From NCBI RefSeq assembly GCF_003046585.1, contig NZ_QAAE01000023.1, positions 1 through 47,563 of the forward strand: a DNA stretch of 47,563 bases, in the 5' to 3' direction. Shown here in pieces: positions 39,149 through 47,563 of the stretch. The notes under the pieces were generated by a model, which made no database searches, had not been told where the DNA came from, and saw nothing but the letters and a program-made list of their open reading frames with translations. A program made the position numbers and the translations under genes. Numbering within the stretch: position 1 is the first letter of the stretch; each line of letters opens with the position of its first letter. The stretch comes from Nitrosomonas aestuarii. GTDB taxonomy: Bacteria > Pseudomonadota > Gammaproteobacteria > Burkholderiales > Nitrosomonadaceae.

Positions 39149-39788
39149 ATGCGTTTCGCTTTTTAAGAGACTGTGTAAGTAGGGCATAACCGCGCATGGC
39201 TTTGTTTGTATTTTCCGGAATCAACGAAAAGGAACATTGTTTCTGAAGTGTTGCCGAGAACTGAAGCAGTTGCGATGTGCCGCCCGATTTGAGTTCGAGC
39301 TCAATTTCACAAATAGGCTGCGTTAATTGATTGGCAGTGATGCTTCCTTCATCAATACAGAACTCGAGTATGAAGTCTTTTCCGGGTTTCAGAAAATAGG
39401 TGGTTCGTTGAAAGTCAGTAACAAATATGGATTGTAATGACTTACGAAGCGCTTCATCAGCAAAGAATTTTTTTAAATCCTGATCCGTAATGTGTGAAAA
39501 ATCTGGATTTTCATGGGTAACTGGATATTCCCACTCGTTGTGTCGATGCAGGCCGTCATAAATTGTGCCATTATTCTTAATAGTTTGTATCCATTGGTTC
39601 TCGATTTTGCGCATGCGTAGCCCGATACGATGTTGTCGGAGTATAAAATCAGGCGAGTCGTAGTAGATGCTATGAAGTTTTTGCTTAATTGGTGTTTTGA
39701 TCTCGTAATCATTTAGAAGCTGCAGTTGTTTAATATAACAAGAGTATCGAGGCGGGAAGCGTAATTTAAGTTCGACTTCAGTAGACAC
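39129..39788 (-). CDS. CYTH-domain protein (triphosphate tunnel metalloenzyme)
   Basis: A 219-residue protein beginning STEVELKLRF, the ExExK signature of CYTH/triphosphate tunnel enzymes, followed by IYYDSP, RIGLRMRKIENQWIQTIK (basic tunnel strand), EWEYPV, FILEFCIDEGSI and CEIELELK. The length is closest to YgiF-like inorganic triphosphatases without the CHAD domain. Nitrosomonas europaea has a characterised CYTH triphosphatase; whether this is its orthologue or a second copy cannot be told here. The C-terminal codons are part of a long palindrome. It is followed upstream by yggX on the same strand (17-base gap). Confidence 0.85.
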   Translation of the reverse strand: MSTEVELKLRFPPRYSCYIKQLQLLNDYEIKTPIKQKLHSIYYDSPDFILRQHRIGLRMRKIENQWIQTIKNNGTIYDGLHRHNEWEYPVTHENPDFSHITDQDLKKFFADEALRKSLQSIFVTDFQRTTYFLKPGKDFILEFCIDEGSITANQLTQPICEIELELKSGGTSQLLQFSATLQKQCSFSLIPENTNKAMRGYALLTQSLKKRNAYGESDN

Positions 39789-39805
39789 GCGATCTGAAAA
39801 GCGTT

Positions 39806-40078
39806 CTAGTTCTCAGGTGAAACATAGCCTTTAGGTTGCTCCGCACCTTCGCCAAAAAAATGCGCTTCCATTTGTTCGGCAAGGTATTTACGTGCTTTGC
39901 TGTCGGAAAGATTGAGACGATTTTCGTTGATTATCATGGTTTGATGATTGATCCATTCGCGCCATGCTTCTTTTGAAATATTGTCATATATACGTTTTCC
40001 TAACTCACCAGGATAGGGTGGAAAATCAAGGCCTTCAGCCTCACGCCCAAGTTTGATGCATTCAACTGTTCTCGTCAT
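39806..40078 (-). CDS. yggX: Fe(2+)-trafficking protein YggX
   Basis: A 90-residue protein starting [20 protein letters not shown] with the conserved N-terminal Cys, [19 protein letters not shown] and [12 protein letters not shown]. This is the YggX family, which supports iron-sulfur cluster protection and repair under oxidative stress. Length is identical to the family norm. Confidence 0.95.
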   Translation of the reverse strand: MTRTVECIKLGREAEGLDFPPYPGELGKRIYDNISKEAWREWINHQTMIINENRLNLSDSKARKYLAEQMEAHFFGEGAEQPKGYVSPEN

Positions 40079-40166
40079 CTGGAAACCTCAAGAAATCATA
40101 AAGCTTGCAATTATGGCGACTCATTGCGCGAGAGTAAACATGAATATGCTCGAATCTGAAATTCAG

Positions 40167-41510
40167 TCATGCTTTTAATGTTTTCATAAAAACTTTTGAT
40201 CTGCGTTTGTAATTATATAAATCTTGTTTGAGTTTGGGCAATTCAGCCAATGACACTTCGATAAACCCATGCTCAATAAACCAATGTGTCGCATGGGTGG
40301 TCAGTACAAATAGTTTATTGTTTCCTTGCGAAAGTGTGATTTCTTCAATCGTTTTTAGTAATTGATTGCCATGACCTAGATTACGGTAAGACGGATGGAT
40401 AGCCAGACATGCCAATTCACAAATATTTTCCTGCGGAAATGGATACATAGCAGCGCAGCCAATAATCATGCCGTCATGTTCAAAAACGATAAAACGATCA
40501 ATTTCAATTTCCAGTAACTCGCGGTTTCTTCTGACCAATATACCATCGGTTTCTAGAGGCTCAATCAACTGCAATATGGTTCCCACATCTTCAATCCTGG
40601 CTTTTCTAAGTGATTCCAAGGCTTCTCGTGAAATCATGCAGCCGATACCATAATGTGTAAACAATTCTTTTAATATGGCGCCATCCGTGTGACGGTTAAT
40701 AAGGTGTGTGCGTGCAACATTACCTTCGCAGGCTTTTATGGCGCAAGCAAGTGATTTCTGAATCTCGTCGGGCAAAGCGCATGCATTGTTTTTTTTGCTT
40801 TGTAAGAATAGTTTACTTTGTGCAACGGTTAATTCACGGGGAAGGAGTTTCTCATTATTCAATGCAGAAAGATTATCTTTGAGTGAATCCAAAAGAAAAA
40901 TAAGCTTTTCAGCGTTCAATGCAATTGCGACTTCGGTTGCAGTATTTTCAAGAGTCAGATTAAAAATTTCACCTGTGGGCGAATAGCCCAATGGTGAAAT
41001 CAAGACAACATTGCCTTGTTCCAGACAGGTTTTGATGGCAGGTACATTTACTTTACGTACTTTGCCGGTATGCATGAAATCAACACCTTCAATAATTCCA
41101 AATGGACAGGCAGTGACGAAATTGCCACTGGCAACACGAATTGCCGCGTTTGCCATGGGAGAATTAGGTAATCCCATGGATAGTTGCGCCTCAATTTCAA
41201 AATGAATGCGCCCAATGGCTTCTTTAGCGCATTGCAATGAAGCTGTATCAGTTATATCGATACCCATTGCAGACTTGTGTTCCAAGTGGCATTCGCGCAA
41301 TCGTTGATGTATTTGCGGGCGAGCGCCATAGACCAATACCAGTCGAACGCCCAGGCTGGCTAATAAATTGATATCATGAATAAAACTGAGGAAATTCTCA
41401 TCAGTGACCATATCTCCGCTAAAACCAATCACAAAGACTTTCCCTCTGAATGTGTTTACATAGGGAGCTACAGAGCGAAACCAGGCAACAAAATCTGCAG
41501 TAGAATTCAT
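40167..41510 (-). CDS. argA: Amino-acid N-acetyltransferase (classical ArgA)
   Basis: A 447-residue two-domain enzyme: amino-acid kinase-like domain (about 1-290; GKVFVIGFSGDMV, LVLVYGARPQIHQRL, LISPLGYSPTGE) and a C-terminal GNAT domain (about 300-447) with CELACLAIHPSYRNLGHGNQLL as the acetyl-CoA loop. It makes N-acetylglutamate, the first step in arginine synthesis, and is arginine-inhibited in relatives. ATG 41510 is preferred over an upstream TTG two codons earlier. 88 bases after yggX's start on the same strand. Confidence 0.95.
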   Translation of the reverse strand: MNSTADFVAWFRSVAPYVNTFRGKVFVIGFSGDMVTDENFLSFIHDINLLASLGVRLVLVYGARPQIHQRLRECHLEHKSAMGIDITDTASLQCAKEAIGRIHFEIEAQLSMGLPNSPMANAAIRVASGNFVTACPFGIIEGVDFMHTGKVRKVNVPAIKTCLEQGNVVLISPLGYSPTGEIFNLTLENTATEVAIALNAEKLIFLLDSLKDNLSALNNEKLLPRELTVAQSKLFLQSKKNNACALPDEIQKSLACAIKACEGNVARTHLINRHTDGAILKELFTHYGIGCMISREALESLRKARIEDVGTILQLIEPLETDGILVRRNRELLEIEIDRFIVFEHDGMIIGCAAMYPFPQENICELACLAIHPSYRNLGHGNQLLKTIEEITLSQGNNKLFVLTTHATHWFIEHGFIEVSLAELPKLKQDLYNYKRRSKVFMKTLKA

Positions 41511-41604
41511 CGGCAACTATAAAGTTTTATTACTTCGAGAGAGCAGTTAAAAATTGCACTGATTATCTTATTCCAGCGCTTGGATACGTAGATCATAGAT
41601 GAAT

Positions 41605-42348
41605 TTAAAAATCACCCCAACGCATTTGCAAAGCAGCAATTGTTGCCAGTGCGGCTGTTTCCGTTCGCAAAGTTCGTTTGCCAACCCGAAGGGGAGTAAA
41701 ATCTGCTTGTTGCAAAATGATTTCTTCCTCTGAAGTCAAGCCGCCTTCCGGGCCTACGGTTAATGTCAAATGTGTGTTCACTGATGGTCTGGTTAAATTT
41801 TTTAAACTTTCGTTGCCAGTTGTTGAGAGCATAAAGTTTAGGTGATGGGCCGGTTTGGTATCTCTGTTGTTAATCCAATGGGTTAACGCAACCAGGGGAA
41901 AGATGGTTGGTATAAAATTTCTACCGCATTGTTCGCAAGCTGAAATAATTACGCGTTGCCAGTGCCGTAGTCGCTTCATTGCACGTTCTTCGGAAAGGCG
42001 GACAATACTCCGGGCTGTCGTAACAGGCTGAATGCAGGTGACACCCAATTCAACAGATTTTTGTATAATTAGATCCATTTTCTCATTAACGCATATTGCT
42101 TGCACAAGCTCAATGGCTAGTGGTGACTCACGTTCGATAGCATTGAATTGATCAATGATAACCTGAGTAGAGGTTTTCTGGATACGCTCAATGCGGCCAG
42201 AAAATTCTCCACCTTTTCCGTTAAATAAAATGACCGAATCACCGGCTTTGATTCGTAGTACGCGAGTTGCATGATGTCCGGTGTTCATTTCTAATTCAAC
42301 GGTTTTTCCGGCGCAAATTTCGCCATCATGAAATAAACGAGGTGGCAT
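41605..42348 (-). CDS. rsmE: 16S rRNA m3U1498 methyltransferase
   Basis: From the internal Met at 42348 the protein is 247 residues beginning MPPRLFHDGEI, the family start; the upstream 11 codons are hydrophobic and atypical. It has the PUA-like N-terminal domain and the SPOUT knot with TLTVGPEGGLTSEEE and PLRVGKRTLRTETAAL. It methylates U1498 of 16S rRNA. Divergent from the thioredoxin-fold gene. Confidence 0.94.
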   Translation of the reverse strand: MPPRLFHDGEICAGKTVELEMNTGHHATRVLRIKAGDSVILFNGKGGEFSGRIERIQKTSTQVIIDQFNAIERESPLAIELVQAICVNEKMDLIIQKSVELGVTCIQPVTTARSIVRLSEERAMKRLRHWQRVIISACEQCGRNFIPTIFPLVALTHWINNRDTKPAHHLNFMLSTTGNESLKNLTRPSVNTHLTLTVGPEGGLTSEEEIILQQADFTPLRVGKRTLRTETAALATIAALQMRWGDF

Positions 42349-42534
42349 AACCAAGGTTTGATAGGTAAGTAACAAAATCACTGTGTCTACTCATGCTAAT
42401 ATACCATGACAAGTAATGATCGTTACTGTCCAGATAATTAGATGTGATTAACTGATTGGTATGGTAAATGGTCGCGTAGTAATAACAAAATGACACTTTG
42501 AATTGAAATAGCACTTGTAAGGAGATATATAGAT

Positions 42535-43092
42535 ATGGCAAGTTTGGAAACGCCTGTTTGTGACTTTGGCTGGAAAGCGATTGATTTTGACCTGTTGGGT
42601 GTTGATGGAAAGCGCCATAATTTAGCTTCGGCTAAAGGAGAGAATGGGTTGTTGGTGATGTTTATTTGTAACCATTGTCCTTACGTTAAAGCAATACAGG
42701 ACAAGCTTATTCGAGATGTCAATCAACTAAAGCAGCATGGCGTCAATGCGATTGCAGTTATGTCAAATGATCCGGATGAATATCCTGAGGATTCTTTTGA
42801 AAATATGGCATTGGTTGCTAAGAAACTCAATTATCCTTTTCCTTATGTATGGGATGAAACGCAGCAAGTTGCCAAAGCCTATGGTGCTGTGTGCACGCCT
42901 GATTTTTTTGGTTTCAATAATAAACTTGAACTGCAGTATCGCGGGCGTCTGGATGCTTCACGCAAAGAGGCTGCAGCACCTGATGTGCGTCGTGACTTGT
43001 TTGAAGGTATGCTTCAGGTTGCCGAGACCGGTCAAGGTCCTAAAGATCAGATACCAAGTATTGGCTGTTCTATTAAGTGGCGTTCCGAATAA
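42535..43092 (+). CDS. Thioredoxin-fold peroxiredoxin-like protein
   Basis: A 185-residue cytoplasmic protein of the AhpC/TSA-related group: VDGKRHNLASAKGENGLLVMF then CNHCPYVK around residue 45-52 (CxxC redox motif), VMSNDPDEYPEDSF, and VCTPDFFGF with the cis-Pro loop. This group is annotated thioredoxin family and probably reduces peroxides or disulfides; the substrate is unknown. AAGGAG lies ahead of the ATG. It may overlap the next gene by 16 bases. Confidence 0.85.
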   Translation: MASLETPVCDFGWKAIDFDLLGVDGKRHNLASAKGENGLLVMFICNHCPYVKAIQDKLIRDVNQLKQHGVNAIAVMSNDPDEYPEDSFENMALVAKKLNYPFPYVWDETQQVAKAYGAVCTPDFFGFNNKLELQYRGRLDASRKEAAAPDVRRDLFEGMLQVAETGQGPKDQIPSIGCSIKWRSE

Positions 43093-43889
43093 CAGTGTTA
43101 AAAGACATTATAGCGATTGTTAGAGAGGTCGCTCAACAAGAAGTTATGCCACGTTATATGCGGGTTGCTCGGCAAGTAAAAGCGGACGGCAGTAGTTTTA
43201 CCGAAGCAGATATTGCAGCACAGAAAGTATTGCTGCAAGCACTTCAAACAATTCGTCCAGGCGCTGTGATGGGAGAAGAGATGTCTCAGGAAGCGCAGGA
43301 AGTGCAGTGGCTCAAAGGAATAAATGGCGAGGCGGAAGGTTTGTGGAGTGTGGATCCCATTGATGGTACGTCTAATTTTCTAAATGGATTGCCATATTTT
43401 GCTATTTCGGTAGCTTGGATGGTGCAAGGCAAAAGTGAGCTGGGTGTCATTTATAACCCGGTTACAGATGAAATGTTTTACGCAGAAAAAGGGTGCGGTG
43501 CATTTCTGAACAATAAGCCGCTGCCAATCAAACGAAATGCTTCTGTTCTGTCCAGTGCCATAGCAAATGTTGATTTAAAAAGATTGCACAAAAAACTGGC
43601 AATTGAAGTTGCAGCCAATCCTCCTTATGCTTCACAGAGAAATTACGGCGCCTGTGCATTGGAATGGTGTTATACCGCCGCCGGTTTTTTTGATCTGTAT
43701 CTGCATGGCGGACAGAAACCGTGGGATTATGCGGCAGGTAGTCTGATATTGGAGGAGGCAGGCGGTCATATGTCGGGTTTTGAGTATGATGATTATTGGG
43801 CAGGTTCTCCGTGGCGACGTTCAGTTATTGCTGCGCTGGATGCGGCTTTGTTTGAACAGTGGCGCGATTGGGTCCGGGAACATAAATAA
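43077..43889 (+). CDS. Inositol monophosphatase-family phosphatase
   Basis: A protein of 270 residues from GTG 43077, or 264 from GTG 43095 that avoids overlap with the previous gene. Metal-binding motifs are complete: GEEMS near residue 90, DPIDGTSNF near 113-121, and WDYAAGSLILEEAGG near 222. Such enzymes include inositol-1-phosphatase, histidinol-phosphatase and PAP phosphatase; the W-D-Y-A-A-G form does not decide which one. Coupling to the thioredoxin-fold gene suggests shared transcription. Confidence 0.82.
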   Translation: MAFRITVLKDIIAIVREVAQQEVMPRYMRVARQVKADGSSFTEADIAAQKVLLQALQTIRPGAVMGEEMSQEAQEVQWLKGINGEAEGLWSVDPIDGTSNFLNGLPYFAISVAWMVQGKSELGVIYNPVTDEMFYAEKGCGAFLNNKPLPIKRNASVLSSAIANVDLKRLHKKLAIEVAANPPYASQRNYGACALEWCYTAAGFFDLYLHGGQKPWDYAAGSLILEEAGGHMSGFEYDDYWAGSPWRRSVIAALDAALFEQWRDWVREHK

Positions 43890-43948
43890 ACCTTGAAAGG
43901 TAAGAATGACCAATCGCATTATGTTGTAGGCAGGTAGGTAGAACACAA

Positions 43949-45385
43949 TTGAAAATTATCATTCTTGGCGCGGGCCAGGTGGGTTCATCCGTAGCAGAAA
44001 GTCTGGTTAGCGAGGCCAACGACATTACAATGGTTGATGTTGATTCGGAGCGTTTGTCTCTGTTACAGGATCGCTTGGATTTGCGCGCAGTGGTGGGTAA
44101 TGCTTCGCATCCTTCTGTTTTGGTTAGTGCAGGTGCGGAAGATGCGGATATGATTCTGGCAGTTACGGAACACGATGAAACAAATCTTGTAGCTTGTAAA
44201 CTTGCTGCATCAATGTTCAATACGCCCACCAAAATTGCGCGTATTCGTTCTTCTGAGTATCTTGCTCATCCTGAAATATTTTCGACGGATAATTTCTGTG
44301 TTGATTTTGCTATTTGTCCAGAGCAAATTTTGACTGAATATATCGAAAACTTAATTGAATTTCCCGAAGCATTACAGGTCCTCGATTTTGCTGAAGGGAA
44401 AGTCAGCTTGGTTGCTGTAAGGGCTTTATATGGTGGTCTGCTTGTGGGACAACAGTTGCAGGAATTACGTATACATGTGCCCAATGTGGATACGCGTGTT
44501 GCTGCAATCTTTCGTAAGAATCGCCCTATTATTCCAGAGGGTAACACCATTATAGAAGTAGAGGATGAAGTTTTTTTCATTGCAGCAGCTGAAAATATTC
44601 GAGCGGTCATGCGTGAGTTACGAAATATGGATAAGCCGGTCAAACGTGTAATGATTGCGGGCGGCGGTAAGATCGGCAGGCGTCTTGGTAAAACATTGGA
44701 AAAGGATTATCAGGTCAGAATCATCGAACGCAATTATAAGGCTAGTGAACGTCTTGCTGCAGAATTACACCATACATTGGTGTTAAACGGTGACGCTACG
44801 GATGAAAAATTGTTAGAAAGCGAAAATATTGCCGAGATGGATATGTTTTGTGCACTAACCAATGACGATGAAAACAATATTATGGCGGCGTTACTCGCCA
44901 AACGTATGGGGGCACGCAAAGTTATCGCGTTGATCAACCGGCGCGCCTACGTCGATCTGGTGCAAAGTGGCGGCATTGATATCGCGATTTCCCCGGCGCA
45001 AGTAACAATTGGCTCATTGTTAGCTTATGTACGTCAAGGTGATGTGGTGGCTGTTCATAGTCTGCGGCGAGGAGCGGCCGAAGCGCTTGAATTGGTAGCG
45101 CACGGAGATGCGCAGTCTTCTAATGTTGTCGACAGAAAAATAGAAGACATTGAACTGCCGAAAGGTGCAACAATCGGTGCAATTGTTCGCGGTTTGCCAG
45201 CGCAGAACAGTGTTTATGACGAAACTTTGGATGAACAAAAAAATGTGTCCGCTGAAGTCAAGGTAATCATCGCGCATCATGACACGGTGATTGAATCAGA
45301 AGATCATGTGATTTTATTCGTTGTAAACAGAAAGATGATTCGCGAAGTGGAGAAATTGTTCCAGGTAAAGGTCGGTTTTTTATAG
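43949..45385 (+). CDS. trkA: Trk potassium-uptake regulator TrkA (TTG start)
   Basis: A 478-residue protein of two RCK units: Rossmann GAGQVGSSVAESL at 7-19 and GGGKIGRRLGKTLE near 238-251, each followed by a TrkA-C domain. It sits on the cytoplasmic face of TrkH and gates potassium uptake with NAD(H)/ATP. The start is TTG 43949, since the family start KIIILGAGQVG follows at once; GGTAGG-like sequence lies upstream. trkH follows within 20 bases. Confidence 0.95.
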   Translation: MKIIILGAGQVGSSVAESLVSEANDITMVDVDSERLSLLQDRLDLRAVVGNASHPSVLVSAGAEDADMILAVTEHDETNLVACKLAASMFNTPTKIARIRSSEYLAHPEIFSTDNFCVDFAICPEQILTEYIENLIEFPEALQVLDFAEGKVSLVAVRALYGGLLVGQQLQELRIHVPNVDTRVAAIFRKNRPIIPEGNTIIEVEDEVFFIAAAENIRAVMRELRNMDKPVKRVMIAGGGKIGRRLGKTLEKDYQVRIIERNYKASERLAAELHHTLVLNGDATDEKLLESENIAEMDMFCALTNDDENNIMAALLAKRMGARKVIALINRRAYVDLVQSGGIDIAISPAQVTIGSLLAYVRQGDVVAVHSLRRGAAEALELVAHGDAQSSNVVDRKIEDIELPKGATIGAIVRGLPAQNSVYDETLDEQKNVSAEVKVIIAHHDTVIESEDHVILFVVNRKMIREVEKLFQVKVGFL

Positions 45386-45400
45386 TTGTTTGATGATTCT

Positions 45401-46858
45401 ATGAATCGACTTCTTGTGGTTGTTAATGTGCTAGGCAAAATGATTGCGGTATTCGGACTGACAATGCTGATTCCATTGTGCCTGGCGCTCTGGCTTGATG
45501 ATGGAGCAGGTTGGGTGTTTCAAGAGTCTATCCTGGTTACATTAAGTTGCGGTCTAATTATGTGGTTGCTTACGCGGCGCTACAAGCGTGAATTGCAAAC
45601 GCGGGATGGATTTTTATTGGTCGTACTGATATGGGCAGTTTTGCCTGCTTTTGCCATGCTGCCGTTTTTGTTTTGTTTGCCGGACCTGAGTCTGAGTATG
45701 GCTTATTTTGAAGCGGTCTCTGGATTAACAGCGACCGGGGGGACGGTGTTGACTGGGTTGGATAATCTGCCCCTTTCAATAAATTTGTGGCGCGGTGAAA
45801 TTGTTTGGTTGGGGGGTATGGGTCTTATTGTACTTGCAGTTGCCATTTTACCGTTACTGGGTGTAGGTGGACGACAAATCTTTAAAGCTGAGACCCCGGG
45901 ACCCATGAAAGAAAGCAAATTAACACCGCGTATAGCCGAAACTGCCAAAGGATTGTGGTTGATATATGCAAGTTTGACAATGGTCTGTATGTTGGCCTAT
46001 CGGTGGGCCGGTATGGACTGGTTTGACGCGGTCATGCATGCTTTTACTACTCTTGGTTTAGGAGGTTTTTCCTCGCATGACGCAAGTTTTGGTTATTGGG
46101 ATTCTCCCTTGATTGAGCTTGTTGCCATAATTTTTATGTTGATAGCCGGAATTAATTTTGCGACGCATTTTGTCGCATGGCGCGCAAAAAATTTTATTTC
46201 TTACCGTTTTGACCCTGAGTTAGGGTGGTTTTTATTTATTGTGCTCGCAAGTTGTCTGGGGTTCGCCCTCTATCTGTGGTTTTTTAACATATATACAGAT
46301 CCATTAACCGCTTTGCGTTATGCCAGCTTTAATATCATTTCAGTGGCGACAACAACCGGTTATAGCAGCACAGATTACAGTTTATGGCCTATCTTTATTC
46401 CTTTCTGGATGTTGTTTCTCTCTGCTTTCTGTACGTCGTCCGGTTCTACAGGTGGTGGGATCAAAATGATGCGGGCAAGGATTTTATACCAGCAAGTATA
46501 TCGTGAGTTAATTACCATGATGCACCCAAATGCGGTAACACCTGCAAAATTAGGTAAAACGGTTATATCTAGTCGAGTTGTTTTTGCTGTTTTAGTATTT
46601 ATATTCGTTTATATCGTCAGTATTGTGCTGATGACATTGGTTTTAACATTGAGTGGATTGGATGAAATGACGGCTTTCTCAGCAGCTGTAGCCTGTATCA
46701 ATAATCTAGGTCCCGGTTTGGGGGGAATAGGTCCAGGCACTACTTATGCTTCATTAACGGAATTTCAGACATGGATTTGCAGCTTTGCCATGCTGCTTGG
46801 AAGGTTAGAGTTTTTTACATTACTGGTAGTATTTACACCCGCTTTCTGGAGAAAATAG
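45401..46858 (+). CDS. trkH: Trk potassium-uptake channel subunit TrkH
   Basis: A 485-residue membrane protein with the four selectivity-filter loops: TATGGTVL, TTLGLGGFS, ATTTGYSSTD and NNLGPGLGG. The key glycine is present in each. Ten to twelve helices are expected. With TrkA it imports K+. ATG 45401 is chosen; an in-frame TTG directly after the trkA stop would add five residues. No strong Shine-Dalgarno, so coupling to trkA is likely. Confidence 0.95.
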   Translation: MNRLLVVVNVLGKMIAVFGLTMLIPLCLALWLDDGAGWVFQESILVTLSCGLIMWLLTRRYKRELQTRDGFLLVVLIWAVLPAFAMLPFLFCLPDLSLSMAYFEAVSGLTATGGTVLTGLDNLPLSINLWRGEIVWLGGMGLIVLAVAILPLLGVGGRQIFKAETPGPMKESKLTPRIAETAKGLWLIYASLTMVCMLAYRWAGMDWFDAVMHAFTTLGLGGFSSHDASFGYWDSPLIELVAIIFMLIAGINFATHFVAWRAKNFISYRFDPELGWFLFIVLASCLGFALYLWFFNIYTDPLTALRYASFNIISVATTTGYSSTDYSLWPIFIPFWMLFLSAFCTSSGSTGGGIKMMRARILYQQVYRELITMMHPNAVTPAKLGKTVISSRVVFAVLVFIFVYIVSIVLMTLVLTLSGLDEMTAFSAAVACINNLGPGLGGIGPGTTYASLTEFQTWICSFAMLLGRLEFFTLLVVFTPAFWRK

Positions 46859-46927
46859 TGCCTATTGGAAAGGTTTAAAATTATGAAAGTTAATGCATTC
46901 ATGAATAAAAACAGAAGGAGTTTTTAG

Positions 46928-47314
46928 GTGGATGATCTTGACGCATTATGTGGTATCAAGGTGTTAATAGTTGACGATAGCAGTACTATTCGAAGAAGTG
47001 CGGAAATTTTTTTAAATAATACCGGGTGTGAAGTTATTTTGGCAGCAGACGGTTTTGATGCAATGGCTAAAATTGTTGATAATCATCCGGATATAATTTT
47101 TATTGATGTTATTATGCCGCGGCTTGATGGTTATCAGGCGTGTCGGTTGATTAAAAAGAATTCATGCTTTCATGCAACGCCAGTCATCATGTTGTCCAGT
47201 AAAAATGGAATATTTGATAAAGCAAGGGGTCATATGGCTGGTTCAAATGGATATCTGACCAAACCCTTTGCCAGGAAAGAATTGATTGACGTTATTCAAA
47301 GGCATGTGTTGTAA
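46928..47314 (+). CDS. pilG: PilG-like single-domain response regulator (GTG start)
   Basis: A 128-residue CheY-like receiver: acidic pocket D16/D17, phosphoacceptor Asp60 (IIFIDVIMPRLDGY), switch Ser in LSSKNG and Lys in YLTKPF. The sequence LIVDDSSTIRRSAEIFL is close to PilG of the type IV pilus chemosensory system. GTG 46928 has AGGAG eight or so bases upstream. A 14-codon frame (46883-46927) ends right at the GTG and may be a leader. The usual partner pilH does not follow within the window. Other CheY-like receivers are possible. Confidence 0.8.
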   Translation: MDDLDALCGIKVLIVDDSSTIRRSAEIFLNNTGCEVILAADGFDAMAKIVDNHPDIIFIDVIMPRLDGYQACRLIKKNSCFHATPVIMLSSKNGIFDKARGHMAGSNGYLTKPFARKELIDVIQRHVL

Positions 47315-47496
47315 ATCAACAACAATTGATGAGTGCTCGAAGTAAAATACGTAAGATTTTAAAGTTGGTATGTTGGTATAAATAGTATTAATTTGTTTAA
47401 AATTGCATGCAAGCTTTTGCGAAAAAATAACCACGTGATTATTAATGACAATTGAAGATGAATGAACGAAATCCCTACACTACAGGTGGAGATTTT

Positions 47497-47563
47497 ATGA
47501 CAAATGACTTGACTTTATATATCAAGGTCGACTAGCCTGTTGGTTACAGTGAAAAAGGCGCCT
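47497..47563 (+). CDS. Start of an unidentified ORF interrupted by TAG at codon 13
   Basis: GGTGGAG with a good spacing leads into ATG 47497 and twelve codons (MTNDLTLYIKVD), then TAG (47533-47535). The frame stays open to the window edge if TAG is read through (PVGYSEKGA). Either a short leader, a pseudogene, or a real gene with a point mutation. The 180 bases before it show no feature. Family unknown. Confidence 0.25.

Overview
The window looks like a chromosomal segment of a betaproteobacterial ammonia oxidiser of the Nitrosomonas type. Supporting signs are moderate, AT-leaning composition; the betaproteobacterial gene orders recA-recX-alaS, def-fmt-rsmB-DUF4390-ntrY-ntrX, dprA-smg-topB and aroA-cmk-rpsA-ihfB-lapA; a Calvin-cycle/glycolysis block tkt-gap-pgk-pyk-fba; a pyrophosphate-dependent phosphofructokinase next to a proton-pumping pyrophosphatase; and a PEP-CTERM-like surface protein. 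The genus is an inference from gene content, not a sequence match.

Layout. 1-4572 is accessory and gene-poor: a truncated nucleotidyltransferase remnant, a Surface-adhesin E protein, a frameshifted YfdX-family gene, a 147-bp imperfect palindrome, a DUF4156 lipoprotein, a 52-residue ORF with a G8 tract, and a secreted protein made of three near-perfect 56-residue repeats behind a textbook sigma-54 promoter. 4573-9055 (minus) is recA-recX-OB-fold protein-alaS. 9388-13684 (plus) is adk (apparently starting at ATC), pfp and hppA. 13771-20619 (minus) is def, then fmt-rsmB-DUF4390-ntrY-ntrX. 20722-26275 (plus) is a LysM protein, dprA, smg, a 40-residue ORF and topB. A small membrane-protein gene (26378-26623, minus) precedes aroA-cmk-rpsA-ihfB-lapA (26962-31436). 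31935-39022 is the carbon block. 39129-42348 (minus) is CYTH, yggX, argA and rsmE. 42535-47314 (plus) is a thioredoxin-fold protein, an IMPase-family phosphatase, trkA, trkH and a PilG-like receiver, and the window ends in an interrupted ORF.

How the parts work together. tkt, gap, pgk and fba serve the Calvin cycle and, with pyk and PPi-PFK, central glycolysis. PPi-PFK and H+-PPase together link sugar-phosphate flux to pyrophosphate and proton-motive force. NtrY/NtrX is a nitrogen/redox two-component pair whose regulator has lost the ATPase and sigma-54 contact motifs. TrkA/TrkH form a potassium uptake system.

Most informative oddities: (1) YfdX split in two frames exactly at a dnaX-like A_AAA_AAG heptamer; (2) adk with no ATG/GTG/TTG at the family start but ATC behind a good Shine-Dalgarno; (3) 168-bp repeats, two of them identical, beginning at the signal-peptide cleavage site and driven by sigma-54; (4) a degenerate NtrX; (5) several long perfect palindromes at gene ends. 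No CRISPR array, rRNA, intact tRNA, prophage or complete insertion sequence was seen.
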